The notes beneath the pieces were generated by a model. The model had not been told where the DNA came from and ran no database searches. It saw only the letters and a program-made list of their open reading frames with translations. From Archegozetes longisetosus (taxonomy: Eukaryota; Arthropoda; Arachnida; Sarcoptiformes; Trhypochthoniidae), in NCBI GenBank assembly GCA_018873245.2, contig JAEMBT020000002.1, positions 3,724,001 to 3,788,000 on the forward strand: a DNA stretch of 64,000 nt, in the 5' to 3' direction. Shown here in pieces: positions 34,958-46,523 of this stretch (position 1 is the stretch's first letter; each line of letters opens with the position of its first letter). A program made the translations under genes and the position numbers.

Positions 34958-35634
34958 TGTATATGAACGCCCCGATAATAAAAAAGCCTATCTCGAGTTA
35001 ACTTCTTTTTCGGATTTTGTTTTAAACATTGAGCTCACATCATACTTTATTCATATAATAAAATTCAATATATGTTTCAATGGAAAAAATTTATAAATAA
35101 TCATGTTTAAAAAACTCTTGATCACAATAGAATTTAATGCTAATCAAATATAACTTTAAGAGAATGCGCAATCAATTTGTGTTATGTTCATTATGAACAG
35201 TACAATATTGATGATCATTACATAACATCAAAGCTTTAGTTTTTATTTATATCAATAAAGCATTAATCAAGTGTTTTATTAGGATTTAAAATGTTTAATT
35301 CAACCAATAATAAATTGATTCATTTATTTAATGGCTTGCCAAATAAGAGAACTTCTCTTATTCTAACTAATTATTAGACTATTTGGATGTAAAAAATAGA
35401 AAATTTTATATTGACTTTTTATCTCAATTTAATTTTAATTCTGAAGAATCAGATTATTGTGATGAATCTGACCTAGAATATGTCTAATTACACGTTACAA
35501 ATAATAAATTTCATATTCAAGTTTCAATGAGTTTGATTTTTGTAAACATTTTTGAAACGCAACTTTAAGTGCGTTTTACTCGATTCAATGCTTTAAGAGA
35601 TAGGCTTTTTTATTATCGGGGCATTCATATGCTT
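34958..35634. mobile_element. MITE upstream of IGFBP-like copy 2
   Basis: The ends gaacgccccgataataaaaa and tttttattatcggggcattc are inverted copies, extending to about 36 bp through aagcctatctc. The duplicated flank of copy 1 (about 28225-28245) lacks this unit, so it inserted after the genes duplicated. No coding content. The interior is AT-rich. Confidence 0.78.
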
Positions 35635-35894
35635 AACTAAAACCTGAATCATTATTACAATGTTAACAATGACTTTCAGGTTTAAGGCAAATACTCACTG
35701 TTTCTATGCACATAAGTCTAAAAGTCTTTAGCTAATAATTAACTTATCAATAAATATGAATTACAGGAACTGATTGAGCACATGCTAAATTCTCATAGAT
35801 TGAAAAACTGAAACTTATGTATAAATACTCATTGATACAATGCATTAATCCTTTAAGTGATTCGATCCAAACACAAATATCCGAATACAACAAA

Positions 35895-36309
35895 ATGCAA
35901 ACAAAATTATTACTTTTGATCGCGTTTTCATGCACTTTTATTGGCATAACATCAGCCTTCGGCATTGCTTGTTTGCCAGATACTTGTGCAAGAATAGATT
36001 GTGTTGGCTTTACTCGTGAATCATGTGAAGCTAATGGAAAATCATTATTCAAACCAAAGGGAGGAATTTGTGGATGTTGTCCGCTATGCGTTCATCTGTT
36101 AGGTATCATTTTTGTAGCACTCTATCAATCAAATTGACTACAAAAATGAATTAATAATTTTAATTATAGATGAAGGAGAAGCTTGTGTGGGCACTTTATT
36201 GCGTGGGGTACCATCAACGGTTCAATGTAGAGATGGTCTGACATGTGACCGCGAAACTGTGAGATGCGCCAAATCCACTAATATTATTGAAACGTTTCCT
36301 AAAATTTAA
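35895..36309 (+). CDS. Secreted 12-cysteine IGFBP-like peptide, copy 2
   Basis: Exons 35895-36102 and 36170-36309 (67-bp intron at the same position as copy 1) encode 115 residues. All 12 cysteines are kept: CLPDTC, DC, SC, CGCCPLC, AC, QC, GLTC, VRC. It differs from copy 1 by a two-residue insertion after the signal peptide (TSAFGIACLP) and a few substitutions. About 250 bp of upstream flank, including the TATA-like box at 35820, is duplicated from copy 1. The gene looks intact. Together with copy 1 it forms the most similar pair in the cluster. Confidence 0.87.
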
Positions 36310-36497
36310 ATATACCAAAATATTAATAAACTATTAACTTCAGAAATAAAAATCTTAATTTTTTGAATTCGTTAATATGGATTATTCAAAACATTCTCGA
36401 TATGAGTCGGACTGTCATTTCACGAGAAACGAAAAGTTTTCAAAATTTTTAAGGAATCAGTGATCAGATTTTGAGTAATACTACAAATAATCGCAAC

Positions 36498-36961
36498 TAG
36501 AGTATGATATGACTTCTCGAGTCTCGATCGAGGGGCACTTCGAGACTCGTTCGAGTCCCGAAAATTATTTGTTATTGATTTAATCCTAATAATCCTTAAT
36601 TTCTAAAAGATGTTGACTGAAGAAAAATATTGTTTAACTAGATTAGGTAATAAATATTTGATTAACAATTTTGGGTTTAAAAGTTTATAAATGCTTTAAA
36701 AAGTGTTTTATCAAAAAAATTGATTAGTAAAATGGTTAATTTTTAATCAAAATAGATTTGTTAGATAAATTTGAATCTAAATTAAAAACTTTAATTATTG
36801 AACGGTTATCCAATTTAATGTACTATACTGAGTTTAAGTGCAAGTAAATAGTTAATGATAAAATTTGTCCTATATTATATGGAATCCGAGAATTTTCGAG
36901 TCTCAGAACCAAAATGTTCCCGATACTCAAGAAGCTCATTTCTCGAAAATACCATGTTCTA
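36498..36961. mobile_element. hAT-type MITE with 8-bp target duplication
   Basis: It begins TAGAGTATGATATGACTT and ends ATACCATGTTCTA. The flanks atcgcaac (36490-36497) and attgcaac (36962-36969) are the duplicated target, and the single unduplicated site survives at about 29089-29096. Subterminal repeats of ctcgagtctcg/cgagactcg are present. The same insertion is present in the duplicated block at 44142-44901. Confidence 0.87.
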
Positions 36962-37293
36962 ATTGCAACTATGCGTAATTTGAATCAGTTTAAGACCCTT
37001 AACTCATTCAAGTATTTTTGTGAAAACATGACTTTTGATGCTTTTAACACAAATAACATTAACATAAAAGTTTACCAAAGTAATTATTGAGTTTTAAAGT
37101 TTATTGGAAAAGTTAACTGTTTTCATGCATCGAATATTTGATCACCAATTAACTTATCAATTAACATCACATACTGTCCTAAAACATGCGAAATTCCCAT
37201 AGACTGAAAAACTAAATCATATATAACACTCATCAATGAGCTTTACTCCTTTTAAGTAATTTGGTCAGAACACAAATGCCTTAATACAACAAA

Positions 37294-37675
37294 ATGTAAA
37301 CAAAATTATTACTTTCGATCGCGTTTTCATGCGTTTTGATTGGCATAACATCAGCCATAACACCAGCCATTGTTTGTTTGCCAGGTATTTGTGAAAGAGT
37401 AGATTGTGTTGGTTTTACTCGTGAGTCATGTGAAACTAATGGAAAATCATTATTCAAACCAATAGAGGATTTTGTGGATGTTATCCGTTATGCGTTCATC
37501 TGTTAGGTATCATTTTTTGCGGTGCTACGCCAATCAGATTGACTATAAAAATGAATTACTGATTTTAATTATAGATGAAGGAGAAGTTTATGTGGGCACT
37601 TTATTGCGTGGGGTACCATCAACGATTCAATGTAGAGATGGTCTGGTGTGTGACCCCGAAACTGTGAGATGCTAA
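37294..37675 (+). pseudogene. IGFBP-like peptide pseudogene, copy 3
   Basis: It is collinear with the other copies: signal-peptide coding from 37294, the cysteine-rich part, an intron (about 37507-37575) and second exon to about 37675. The start codon is followed at once by TAA (where others have CAA), a base is missing in the stretch before the CGCC motif (near 37470), one Cys of the CGCCPLC core is Tyr, and the last codon run ends early with TAA. Flanking sequence is duplicated at 45560-46020, so its sister copy is the intact copy 4. Confidence 0.87.
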
Positions 37676-38323
37676 ACTCACCAACACTATTGAAACCTTT
37701 CCTAAAATCTAAGTGCACGAAAATATTTACTCATTTAACTATTAACTCCAAAAATAAAATCTCACATTTTTGAATTCGTTAGTATAGATCATTCAAAGGA
37801 TTCTCAATATAAATCTGACTGTCATCACACAAGAAATGATAAGTTCTTCAAACTTTTTAAGGAATTAGTGATCAAATTTTGAGTAACACTGCAAATAATT
37901 ACAACTGAACATATTCAGATATTTCCTTTTCTTACTCAGAATTTTACCTGTTTTCATAAAATTTCTCTCGACCTTCTATTTTTTTGACTTAATCACTATT
38001 AAAAATTAATAAGATCTGATTCGTGGTATCTTAACCCTATTTTTCACATAAGGCATATATGTATATACCTGACACTCAAAAGTTATTATTCGACTTTGAC
38101 TGCTTTTTAGATCTCCAAACACTTTAATTCTTTACTAAAATTATTCTCTGATTTTTGTTTGTTTATTGACAGAAATATCAAAATTAAGTTCGAGGGGAAT
38201 AGGGATCAAATGATTTTTTGAAATAATTAAGTTTTTCTAGAGCCCTTATAAAATCTTTAAAAAAAATTAATTTCTCCTAAACTATTAGAAATTTTACTAA
38301 AATATTCTTGGGGTATATGCGAG
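37676..38323. other. Intergenic region after copy 3
   Basis: The first 200 bp is the decayed 3' flank of the IGFBP-like unit. Nothing else recognised. Confidence 0.45.
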
Positions 38324-38971
38324 TAGGGTGATCACATCTGGTTCAGACCAAAACTAGACAAAATAATCAAAAGGTCCCCCTTCTAGTTTAATCCATAAAA
38401 GTTCAACTTTTTATTAAATCAAAAACTTCTGAAACCATTTGTGACGATATTTATATTTCTTATCACATTTCGCAGCATTAAGTAATTCTTCACTATTTTC
38501 CACATAATCGTGAAATCCAAAGCATGACATTGAACAACTAAATCGAGTACATATTTCAGCTTTAACTAAATTTTAGTTATTCTATTACGTTCATTTGTCC
38601 ACAAATTTTGCATTATACTAAAAATTCAAAAAATCATTAGCAATAGGAATTGCTAAAACGCATTCAACAACTTAGCCAAATCTACGAAATAATCTTTACT
38701 AGAAATTTTGCACCACAATTGTTCATTAGATAACTTTGAAGATTTGGTTGAATTGACAACACTCATTGAATAATACATCTCTGTCTACAGAAATATTTGG
38801 AGACTTACAAATATCAATAATTTCATTACAATTCACTTCTATACCTAAGTTTAAAATAGAAAAATAGGATTAAAAGTTATTTGACTGAAAACTGGATAAA
38901 TTCCCTCCAGGTTGGAGTTCAATCTGGACTCTGGACACGAGTACCTTAAAACTGGACGTGGGGTCAACCTA
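38324..38971. mobile_element. hAT MITE with perfect 8-bp target duplication
   Basis: The 648-bp unit begins TAGGGTGATC and ends GGTCAACCTA, with tatgcgag on both sides (38316-38323 and 38972-38979). No transposase. Both termini carry ctggttc/ctggac-type motifs. The exact duplication suggests a fairly recent insertion. Confidence 0.87.
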
Positions 38972-38997
38972 TATGCGAGAGGGCGAAGGCTATAGAT

Positions 38998-40507
38998 CAG
39001 GATTGGTCACACTTTTTTGGCTAAAGAGCCATATAGGAAGAATAATTTGGGCCTAGAGCCAAACTTTACTCTTAATTTTTAAGATGGCTTTTATTTATCA
39101 TTACTGTTCGATACATAACAGTTGCATTTCAAATACAATTTTATCGATACTAGGACTTAAACTTTTATCTGAAATTATTTTCATGCAAGCATTCAAGTGT
39201 TGATCAGATATGGTACTTCTTTATTTAGATTTATTGTTTAAGAGGAAAGTTGTTCACAAGTTAAGTACTTTCAAATATACTTATAACTCGTAATACGCTT
39301 TTTAAATCATCGAATAGCTATCAGAAAAGATATTTTGCAAATGAACGAGCCGCTTTAAGAAACAGATATCTAACATTTTAGCAAAATTTCCATATTATGA
39401 AAATAGCAAGCAACCAAAATTAATGCTCAGTGGATTTTCGTCCGTCTCTATATCTGCATAGGATTAATTAATAACACATTCCTTAAAACGGCTCCTCTTT
39501 GTTTGATCAAAATTCATTTGATCGAAATTCACTTAATCAAAATATATTTGATCAAAACACCTGTCTAGCTACCTCGAGAGTGAATTGAACCTTGTATTCA
39601 ATAATGAATTACTCTGATTTGAAATATCAATTTTATGATGTTTTCTAGGTGTTAATCAAGAAAAATAGTATGGGGCACATATTTGATGAATATCTAATTA
39701 AAGCGATGAACTAATGAAAGTGGAGTATTTCAAATATATTTTCATTATGAATGGTAGTTATAAACTTTTACGAATTTTAAAAAAGATACTAAAACATTTG
39801 AATATAATAAATGTTAGATTTAGATAGTTTAGGGATAGCTCTGATATTTATTCTCTAAGATTTCTTTAATCTCATAAATAATGTTCTTTCATGTTATGTT
39901 ATTTCATAATAACTCATTGATCTTACAAGTTAAATTTGAACCCAATTGAGAGTTTGATTTATTTTCGAGTTTGAAAACGGGATCATTTTTTGAGATAATT
40001 TAGGGGATTGTAAACAGATTAATTTCGATCAAGTGAATTTTGTTCATGTGAATTTTGACCTAATGAATTACTCTCCTTAAAACATTGAAATATTATTCAA
40101 ATATTTAGCCTCCATTTAACACAAAACATTCAATAAATGAGTGTGAAAATTGCTCATGTAATCGTGGTTTATGTAAAAATAAAGAATAAATTGTCTGCAA
40201 TCTTTGCTTCAATTCTTATTTTTCCGGATTTAATCAAAAGATCAAACTTTGACACGAGATTAGAGGGGGAATCAAATCTACCCCTTATGATTGATTTAAG
40301 AATATTTCACTATAAAAAGGTTCTGAAATTTTACATTTAAATGTCCACCTTTAAAAGCGACTCCTTCAAGTATTGATAGAAAATATTAAACTAGAAATGT
40401 TGAACTTTTTCAGAGTTTTTTAAATCTATGAAAATCTAATTGTGATACATTTGCAAATTCATCCGCGAGCCAGTTATGGCTCACAGGCCGCGGTTTGGCC
40501 GGGTCTG
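38998..40507. mobile_element. hAT element with perfect 8-bp target duplication, carrying a nested MITE
   Basis: It begins CAGGATTGGTCACACTTTTT and ends GTTTGGCCGGGTCTG, flanked by ctatagat at 38990-38997 and 40508-40515. The terminal style (CAG, ggctaaagagcca, then tcacaggccgcggtttggcc at the other end) is the widespread hAT type of animal genomes. It starts only 18 bp from the target duplication of the preceding hAT MITE. Removing the nested 39490-40074 element leaves about 0.9 kb, too short for a transposase. Confidence 0.87.
39490..40074. mobile_element. MITE with 9-bp target duplication, nested in the hAT element
   Basis: The flanks ccttaaaac at 39481-39489 and 40075-40083 are identical 9-mers. 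The ends contain repeated variants of gatcaaaattcatttgatc and their inverses. A 9-bp duplication fits Mutator-like (MULE) or Merlin mobilisation. No open frame of note. Confidence 0.82.
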
Positions 40508-40515
40508 CTATAGAT

Positions 40516-41262
40516 TGAAACATTCAATTGGCTTCGTCCACTCACAATACCTTAATACCACCTCTTATTCTTTATCAATATATAAGTCTTTTCGTTATCT
40601 AAATATCTTAAAGCTTACAGAAGACAGTAAATGCCTCATATGGTGCATCAGCAAAATCTCTAATTTCAGTTAATTAATACAACCAATAAGTTGTCTATTA
40701 AATTATTTTTCATTCTTACAATACAATTAAATTAATCGTTTGTCTTTTGAAGGACTGGAATATTATTTTATTAGAATAATATTCTTCCTGATCAATAAAA
40801 TTATGCTTTTATCTAATGGAATATCAAAAACAATAAGTTGAAAAATTGTCTATTATTTCAATTATTATGCACTAAAATATAAATCAGATAAAAGGTGTGA
40901 TTTACATATATTGCATTATAAATATTTAAATATTCCATTTAAGACCTGAAAATAAGTAACTTTTTCATGTTTGCAATATTCAGGTGTTGAGAAAACTAAT
41001 TATATTAGGTACCCGATTGTCAAAGTATTGCGTAATTTTTTTATTAATATTCATTTTTATAATATTTCAAGACTTCGAAGTGTTTCAGTGCTTTGCATAC
41101 TTCACTTTCCGATATAGTTTCTATAATATGAATACAATTGAACGCAATCTAAGCTGTAATTCTCATGAAATCTATGGGATCTAATCAAATACGATCTCAT
41201 GCAGGCATTCAAGATTAAAACTTAAATGTTAAATCAAATGATCAGATTTACAAAGAGTTAGA
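40516..41262. other. Region upstream of the ionotropic receptor gene
   Basis: AT-rich. A 66-codon frame at 40984-41184 is hydrophobic (IFLLIFIFIIFQ) and could be a signal-bearing upstream exon of the receptor, but no matching splice pair was found. Otherwise nothing seen. Confidence 0.35.
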
Positions 41263-43981
41263 ATGAGTAGTATTTTAGATTTAGTTGATTTTCCTAAATC
41301 TATAAATTTTCAATGTATGACAAAGTCTGAAATTGGATTCGGAGAATCGACTCAATTTGGTTATGACTTCAAACCAAAAGGAAACTTACGTTTCACATTT
41401 TTTTCTGCCGTAATAAATATCAGTTTTAGATTTAAAAGAACCAAACTCAATAGTTATATCATATTCTAGGATAACCAGTCAAGTTTTGTTGTTCTCTGCA
41501 GTCCGTTCTTGTTTATCATGAAAGAATTAGTGAGAAGAACACAATACAAGTAAGTATTGAAAATATTCAATATATTTATTAATTTTCATATGTACTTCAT
41601 TTAGTGCAACTCCTCTTTATTCCAATGACCCGAGACACTTGACTAATCAAAAGCTCGATGAGACAATAACGGGCGCATTCTCAAAAATATACTATGATGA
41701 CTTAGACTTTTTTCTTCATTACACTAAATTAACTCCTTTTAAGTATGAATTTAGTGATGGAGTAATTTGTGATATGAGACCTCTCTATCATATACTCGGT
41801 AGCATTTATCAAACAGGCTTTCATGTTAATTCTAAACTATCCAATTTAATTAACTCTTTTGATTGTTCGGTATGTGCTTTACTTCTCTCAAAATATCATA
41901 TTATAGTTCATTTTATGACAAAAATAACTCTCTTCAAACTCGATAGTCATATAGTAAAAAAGTTTGTTTCAAAGTTGAAAAGTTTTTGAACTAAATTTGT
42001 CTTTTTTATCTAGTTTTGGATACTTTTCACGATCACATTATTATTTATGCCACTATTTGTATCTTTATTAAAATATTTATCTCCTGTAACTGCTACCAAC
42101 AAACAATATTTAAGACAGATTATGGAATATAAGAACCATATTAAGAATGTCAAAAATAAGAAGAAATGCCTTATTTTGAAGCTCAAATATTGTTTCAATA
42201 CATTTATCTACGAATATTCGACTATACTTACGACAATGTTTTCGCCTAACAGTAAGTTTTGAGATGTTTCGTCTGCAAAATATTAAGAGTTTTGCAATGG
42301 ACACAAAAAAGATATCAGGAGTTTTCACTTCTTTGTCCTGTGTTTAAAAACACAAAGTTTGTAACAAAATCAAATTTGATTTCAGATTCAAGTCGTATGT
42401 ACGGCGTATCATTCATTCATATGATGACAAGAGGAGTCATATTATTTTCATCTCTGGTAGTATTGTGCGCATTTTCGGGACGACTCTTTTCGTCACACAT
42501 TTTAATTAAACAAAATGTTATCAATTCGATCGAAGATTTGGATATGAAAAGAGATATAACTCCATTATTGCCTGACAGTCATTTTACTTGTCCCTTCATT
42601 AAGGTAATGAATCAATACACAAATCTACGAAAAATTAGATCTTTATCTCAGTTCAATTCATTCATTTATTTATGTTTAGCGGAGAGGTTCAGCTGCAGAA
42701 AAACGCTTATGTCTTGAAGGAAAACTTGATGATTTAAGTACGATCATGATATTCAGTAAAATTAACGATTATATTAAATTAGTTGGTAAAGAGAAAACTC
42801 ATGCTTTGATAGCACACGGAGCTGTCATAGACGCAATCATCGATTTTAATAAGTTTAAGTCTCCTAACAAACAAGCAGATTTACATAAGTCTCTCAATTC
42901 CTATCATGTATTAGCGGAAGCAATGGTCTACAGGAAAAACCTACCTCAAGAGATCATTGAAATATATAAAACTCTGTAAATAGATTAGTTTTGCTTTTAG
43001 TAGTTGTCTGTCATTTTTTCATTAATTATTTATAAATTAAGAGTTTTTAACTAATGCTTTAGTAGAATATAAATGATTATTATTTCTTATACGGGTCTGG
43101 GTCGAAAGACCGACAACCAAAAGACCGACAGTCAAAAGACCGAAAGGACAAAAGACCGACATTTAAGAAAAACATGGAATGATTGTACTTTGTTGGGGTA
43201 AGGGCGTTCCGCCCACTTCACCCCGATATTATATATATCGCTGATCTCAGCTTGATAAGACGAGTTCATCGACACTCCACTTGGACAAAGTGATTCGAAT
43301 CTTATACCTAACCTAACCTAACATCATCGAAATTGTCTTAATGAGCTGAGTCGAGCGGTGTATATATGGTGGACTTAGGCCTAACTTTTTTTTGTAGCTG
43401 GGCCCTAGGGTCCCAAGTGGCGTATCGATGAACTCGTCTCATCGAGCTGAGTCCAACGATATATATAAAGTGTGGGTGGAGTAGGCGGAACACCCTTACC
43501 TCCACAAAGTACAATCATTTCATGTTTTTCTTAAATGTCGGTCTTCTGTCCCTGTCAGTCTTTTGTCCTGTCGGTCTTTTGGCTGTCGGTCTTTCGTCCA
43601 GGTCCCTTCTTATACATAACCTAGCAAACTTACAGTAACAAATTTACTGCTATTGAACAACATTTACATGAAATATGATTTTCACTTATTTGCTACTACA
43701 GGATGTGGACATCTATAGAAACAGGACTTCACTGGAAATGGTTTACTTCAGGACATTCAAATATCGCACTGATAGCATCAAAACTGTTAACAGACGACGA
43801 TGAAGAAGACCAGAGTTTAGAATCTAGAAAACGTTACGAACAGTGGCTTCAATCGTGGGAAGCAATCATATCAGCGTCCGATCCCTTCTTGTATGGCTTA
43901 CTTGTCTCTATTTTATTATTAGCTCTAGAATTCTGCTTCAAGTATCTATTCAAATATACCAAAATGTTAATAAACTATTAA
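41263..43981 (+). CDS. Divergent ionotropic receptor (IR family), seven exons
   Basis: Exons 41263-41409, 41470-41549, 41605-41965, 42014-42251, 42386-42603, 42680-42975 and 43702-43981 join in phase to 540 codons. Parts in order: a ligand-binding S1-like region; M1 (FWILFTITLLFMPLFVSLLK, from residue about 197); a short pore-like stretch (YEYSTILTTMFSPN); M3 (TRGVILFSSLVVLCAFSGRL); the conserved NSIEDL motif at the start of S2; the S2 lobe; and M4 (DPFLYGLLVSILLLALEFCF). This is the ionotropic glutamate receptor fold as found in arthropod chemosensory IRs, cation channels of sensory neurons. The N-terminal domain is short and no signal peptide is modelled, so a 5' exon may be missing. The last intron (42976-43701) contains a 514-bp MITE. 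The final residues (KYTKMLINY) are translated from sequence derived from the IGFBP-like 3' UTR. Confidence 0.85.
43093..43606. mobile_element. MITE with 9-bp target duplication, inside the receptor's last intron
   Basis: The terminal arms begin gggtctgggtcgaaagaccg and end cggtctttcgtccaggtccc, with tandem aaaagaccgac units in each arm. Inverted similarity runs about 200 bp into each side. The flanks ttcttatac at 43084-43092 and 43607-43615 are identical. The interior contains ctaacctaacctaac near 43311. A fragment of the same family lies at about 15778. Confidence 0.87.
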
Positions 43982-44141
43982 CTTCAGAAATAAAAATCTT
44001 AATTTTATGAATTCGTTAATATGGATTATTCAAAAGATTCTCGATATGAGTCGGACTGTCATTTCACGAGAAATGACAAGTTTTTAGAATTTTTAAGGAA
44101 TCAGTGGTCAAATTTTGAGTAATACTACAAATAATCGCAAC

Positions 44142-44901
44142 TAGAGTATGGTATGACTTCTCGAGTCTCTCGAGGGCACTTCGAGACTCGTTCGAGTCCC
44201 GAAAAATCTTTCTTATTGATTATTGATTGTTGATAATTTCTTATTGATTTAATCCCAATTATCCTTAGTTTCTAAAAGATTTTATGTTTTAATGTTGACT
44301 GAAGAAAAATATTGCTTAACTAGATTAGGCAATAAATATTTGATGAATAATTTTGGGTTTAAAAGTTTATAAATGCTTACAAAGTGTTTTATCAAAAAAT
44401 TGATTAGTAAAATGGTCAATTTTTAAACAAAATAGACTTGTTAGATAAATTTGAATCTAAATTAAAAACTTTAATTATTGAACGGTTATCCCAATTTAAT
44501 GTACTATCGATCAAATAATTATGTGTCAATTTTTGCGCTAAAAAATTAGGGATCACAATATCATATTTTAAAACTTGTATTTCTACGTAAACTCAACAGC
44601 AGTGAATGCATTATAAAAGTTCAGCTCTTAAAAAGTTTAATAACAAATGGTATATTGTAAAACATCATTAAATTTTTGTTGACTGGATCTTTTAGCATTC
44701 CCTGAGGTTCATGTGTAAAAAATGAGAGAAAGTGCACAATTTGACACATAATTATTTGATCGGTAGTACAATACTGAATTTAAGTGCAAATAATTAGTGA
44801 TAGAATTTCGCCTATATTGTGTGGAATCCGACAATTCTCAAGTCTCGGGACGAAATTTTTTGATACTCAAGAAGCTCATTTCTCGAAAATACCATGCTCT
44901 A
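44142..44901. mobile_element. Second copy of the hAT MITE, with a nested MITE
   Basis: It begins TAGAGTATGGTATGACTT and ends ATACCATGCTCTA, with target copies atcgcaac (44134-44141) and attgctgc (44902-44909). It was carried along by the block duplication and later hit by the 44508-44762 insertion. Confidence 0.85.
44508..44762. mobile_element. 255-bp MITE with perfect 22-bp terminal inverted repeats
   Basis: The left end, CGATCAAATAATTATGTGTC followed by AA, is the exact reverse complement of the right end at 44741-44762. It is absent from the sister block near 36825, so it inserted after the duplication. The target duplication is not clear. Confidence 0.88.
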
Positions 44902-45163
44902 ATTGCTGCTACACGTAATTTGAATCAGTTTAAGACCCTTAACTCATTCAAGTATTTTTGTGAAAGCATGACTTTTGATGCTTTTAACATAAATAACACT
45001 TACATAAAAGTTTATCAAAGTAATTATTGAGTTTCAAAGTTTATTGGAATAGTTAAGTGTTTTCATGCATCGAATATTTGATCACCAATTAACTTATCAA
45101 TCAACACCACATATTGTCCTAACACATGCGAAATTGCCATAGACTGAAAAACTAAATCGTATA

Positions 45164-45539
45164 CCAGGTCGTTCAGAAAGTTTTAAAGTGCAAGCGTCTT
45201 ATCAAAGAAAAATTGATCTCGAGTCGGTCATTGAACTAGTTATTATTTCAAACTTAAAACCTATTATTTTCATCAAAGTCGAATTGATAGTTTTTATTTT
45301 TTAACAATTTAAACTTCGACTCAACATAACTTTCCAAATATTTGAATGGATCTCAGTCGAGAGTACGTTCGGAAAATTGTTGAGTCGTAGGGTTTAAATT
45401 GTCACAAAATAAAACCTATTAATTCGACTTTGATGAAAATAATAGGTTTTAGCTTTGAAATGATAACTAATTCAATGACCGACTCGAGATCAATTTTTCT
45501 TTGATAAGACGCTTGCACTTTACTTTCTGAAAGACGTGG
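45164..45539. mobile_element. Mariner-type MITE with TA target
   Basis: The 376-bp unit begins CCAGGTCGTTCAGAAAGTTT and ends with the inverted form CTTTCTGAAAGACGTGG. The arms match for about 130 bp. It is flanked by tata on both sides (45160-45163 and 45540-45543). The sister block at about 37215 shows the uninterrupted site (aaatcatatataacactc). Confidence 0.88.
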
Positions 45540-45616
45540 TATAACACTCATCAATCATCAATGAACTTTATTCTTTAAGTGATTCGGTCAGAATACAAAT
45601 TCCTAAATACAACAAA

Positions 45617-46016
45617 ATGCAAACAAAATTATCACTTTTGACCACATTTTCATGCGTTTTGATTGGTATAACATCAGCCATTGTTTGTTTACCAGATATT
45701 TGTCTAAGAGCTACTGTTGATTGTGTTTATCAAACTCGTGAGTCATGTGAAGCTAATGGAAAATCATTATACAAACCAAAAGGAGGATTTTGCGGATGTT
45801 GTCCATTATGCGTCCATTTGTTAGGTATCATTTTTGTGGCGCTCTATTAATAATATTGGCTACTAAACTTGATAATTATTATTGTTTGTAATTGCAGATG
45901 AAGGAGAAAATTGCTTTGCAACTTTATCGCACTCATTGGGTGTTCCATCAACAGTTCAATGCAGAGATGGTCTCAGATGCGATCCCGAAACTATTAAATG
46001 CTCCAAGCTCACTTAA
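45617..46016 (+). CDS. Secreted 12-cysteine IGFBP-like peptide, copy 4
   Basis: Exons 45617-45824 and 45898-46016 (73-bp intron, same position) encode 108 residues. The signal peptide is conserved (MQTKLSLLTTFSCVLIGITS), and the mature chain has the 12 cysteines, with a two-residue insertion before the third (LRATVDC) and SHSLGVPS in the second exon. It is the intact sister of pseudogene copy 3. The mariner MITE lies less than 80 bp upstream of the start codon, so it could affect the promoter. Confidence 0.87.
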
Positions 46017-46523
46017 TATTACTGAAAGTTTTATAGTCTTGAGAATCTATATTTAATAAAACATTAATTTAACAAAAAAATCTTGTTCTCAGATTGTCAA
46101 AAACTTGATGCATAAATCCAGACTTGAAATCACAAGAAATGATCAACTTAAGTAACATTTAGCATTTGTATCTGAGTCTAAAAAGTTGCAGCTAATTCAA
46201 ATTTATATGTCCTTAAGACAGTTCACTTGCTAAAAGGTTTGGATCGAAAATTAACTATCGATATTTTTCAACGGTATATCAATTTGCAAGTAAACGTTAG
46301 CTTAAACAATAGGTTTTAAATTTAACCGAAAAATGATCACTTTTACGCATTGAACTTCAGATTTTATCAGTCATCATCTTATCAATAAATATGAGGCACT
46401 GTTCTTAAACGTGCGAAATCCACATATATAAAATGAAAAACTAAGCCTCACACAACATATTCCGTAATCGTTTATACAACGCATTCATTCTTCAAACCAA
46501 ACAGAAAAACCTGACACAACAAA
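46017..46523. other. Spacer between copies 4 and 5
   Basis: Contains aataaaac after copy 4 and diverged duplicated flank (gaaaaactaagcctcacacaac) before copy 5. No other gene seen. Confidence 0.5.

Larger units (their letters stand above)
43952..45163. repeat. Segmental duplicate of 36303-37233
   Basis: From the IGFBP-like 3' UTR (aaatataccaaaat) onward this block matches 36303-37233, including the hAT MITE (44142-44901 here). It differs by a nested 255-bp MITE (44508-44762). Beyond the mariner MITE at 45164-45539 the duplication continues into IGFBP-like copy 4. Open frames here have no coding meaning. Confidence 0.9.

Noticed and set aside
43310-43326. An interstitial telomere array
   Set aside because: Only three CCTAA units occur, inside a MITE; too short to call a telomeric tract.
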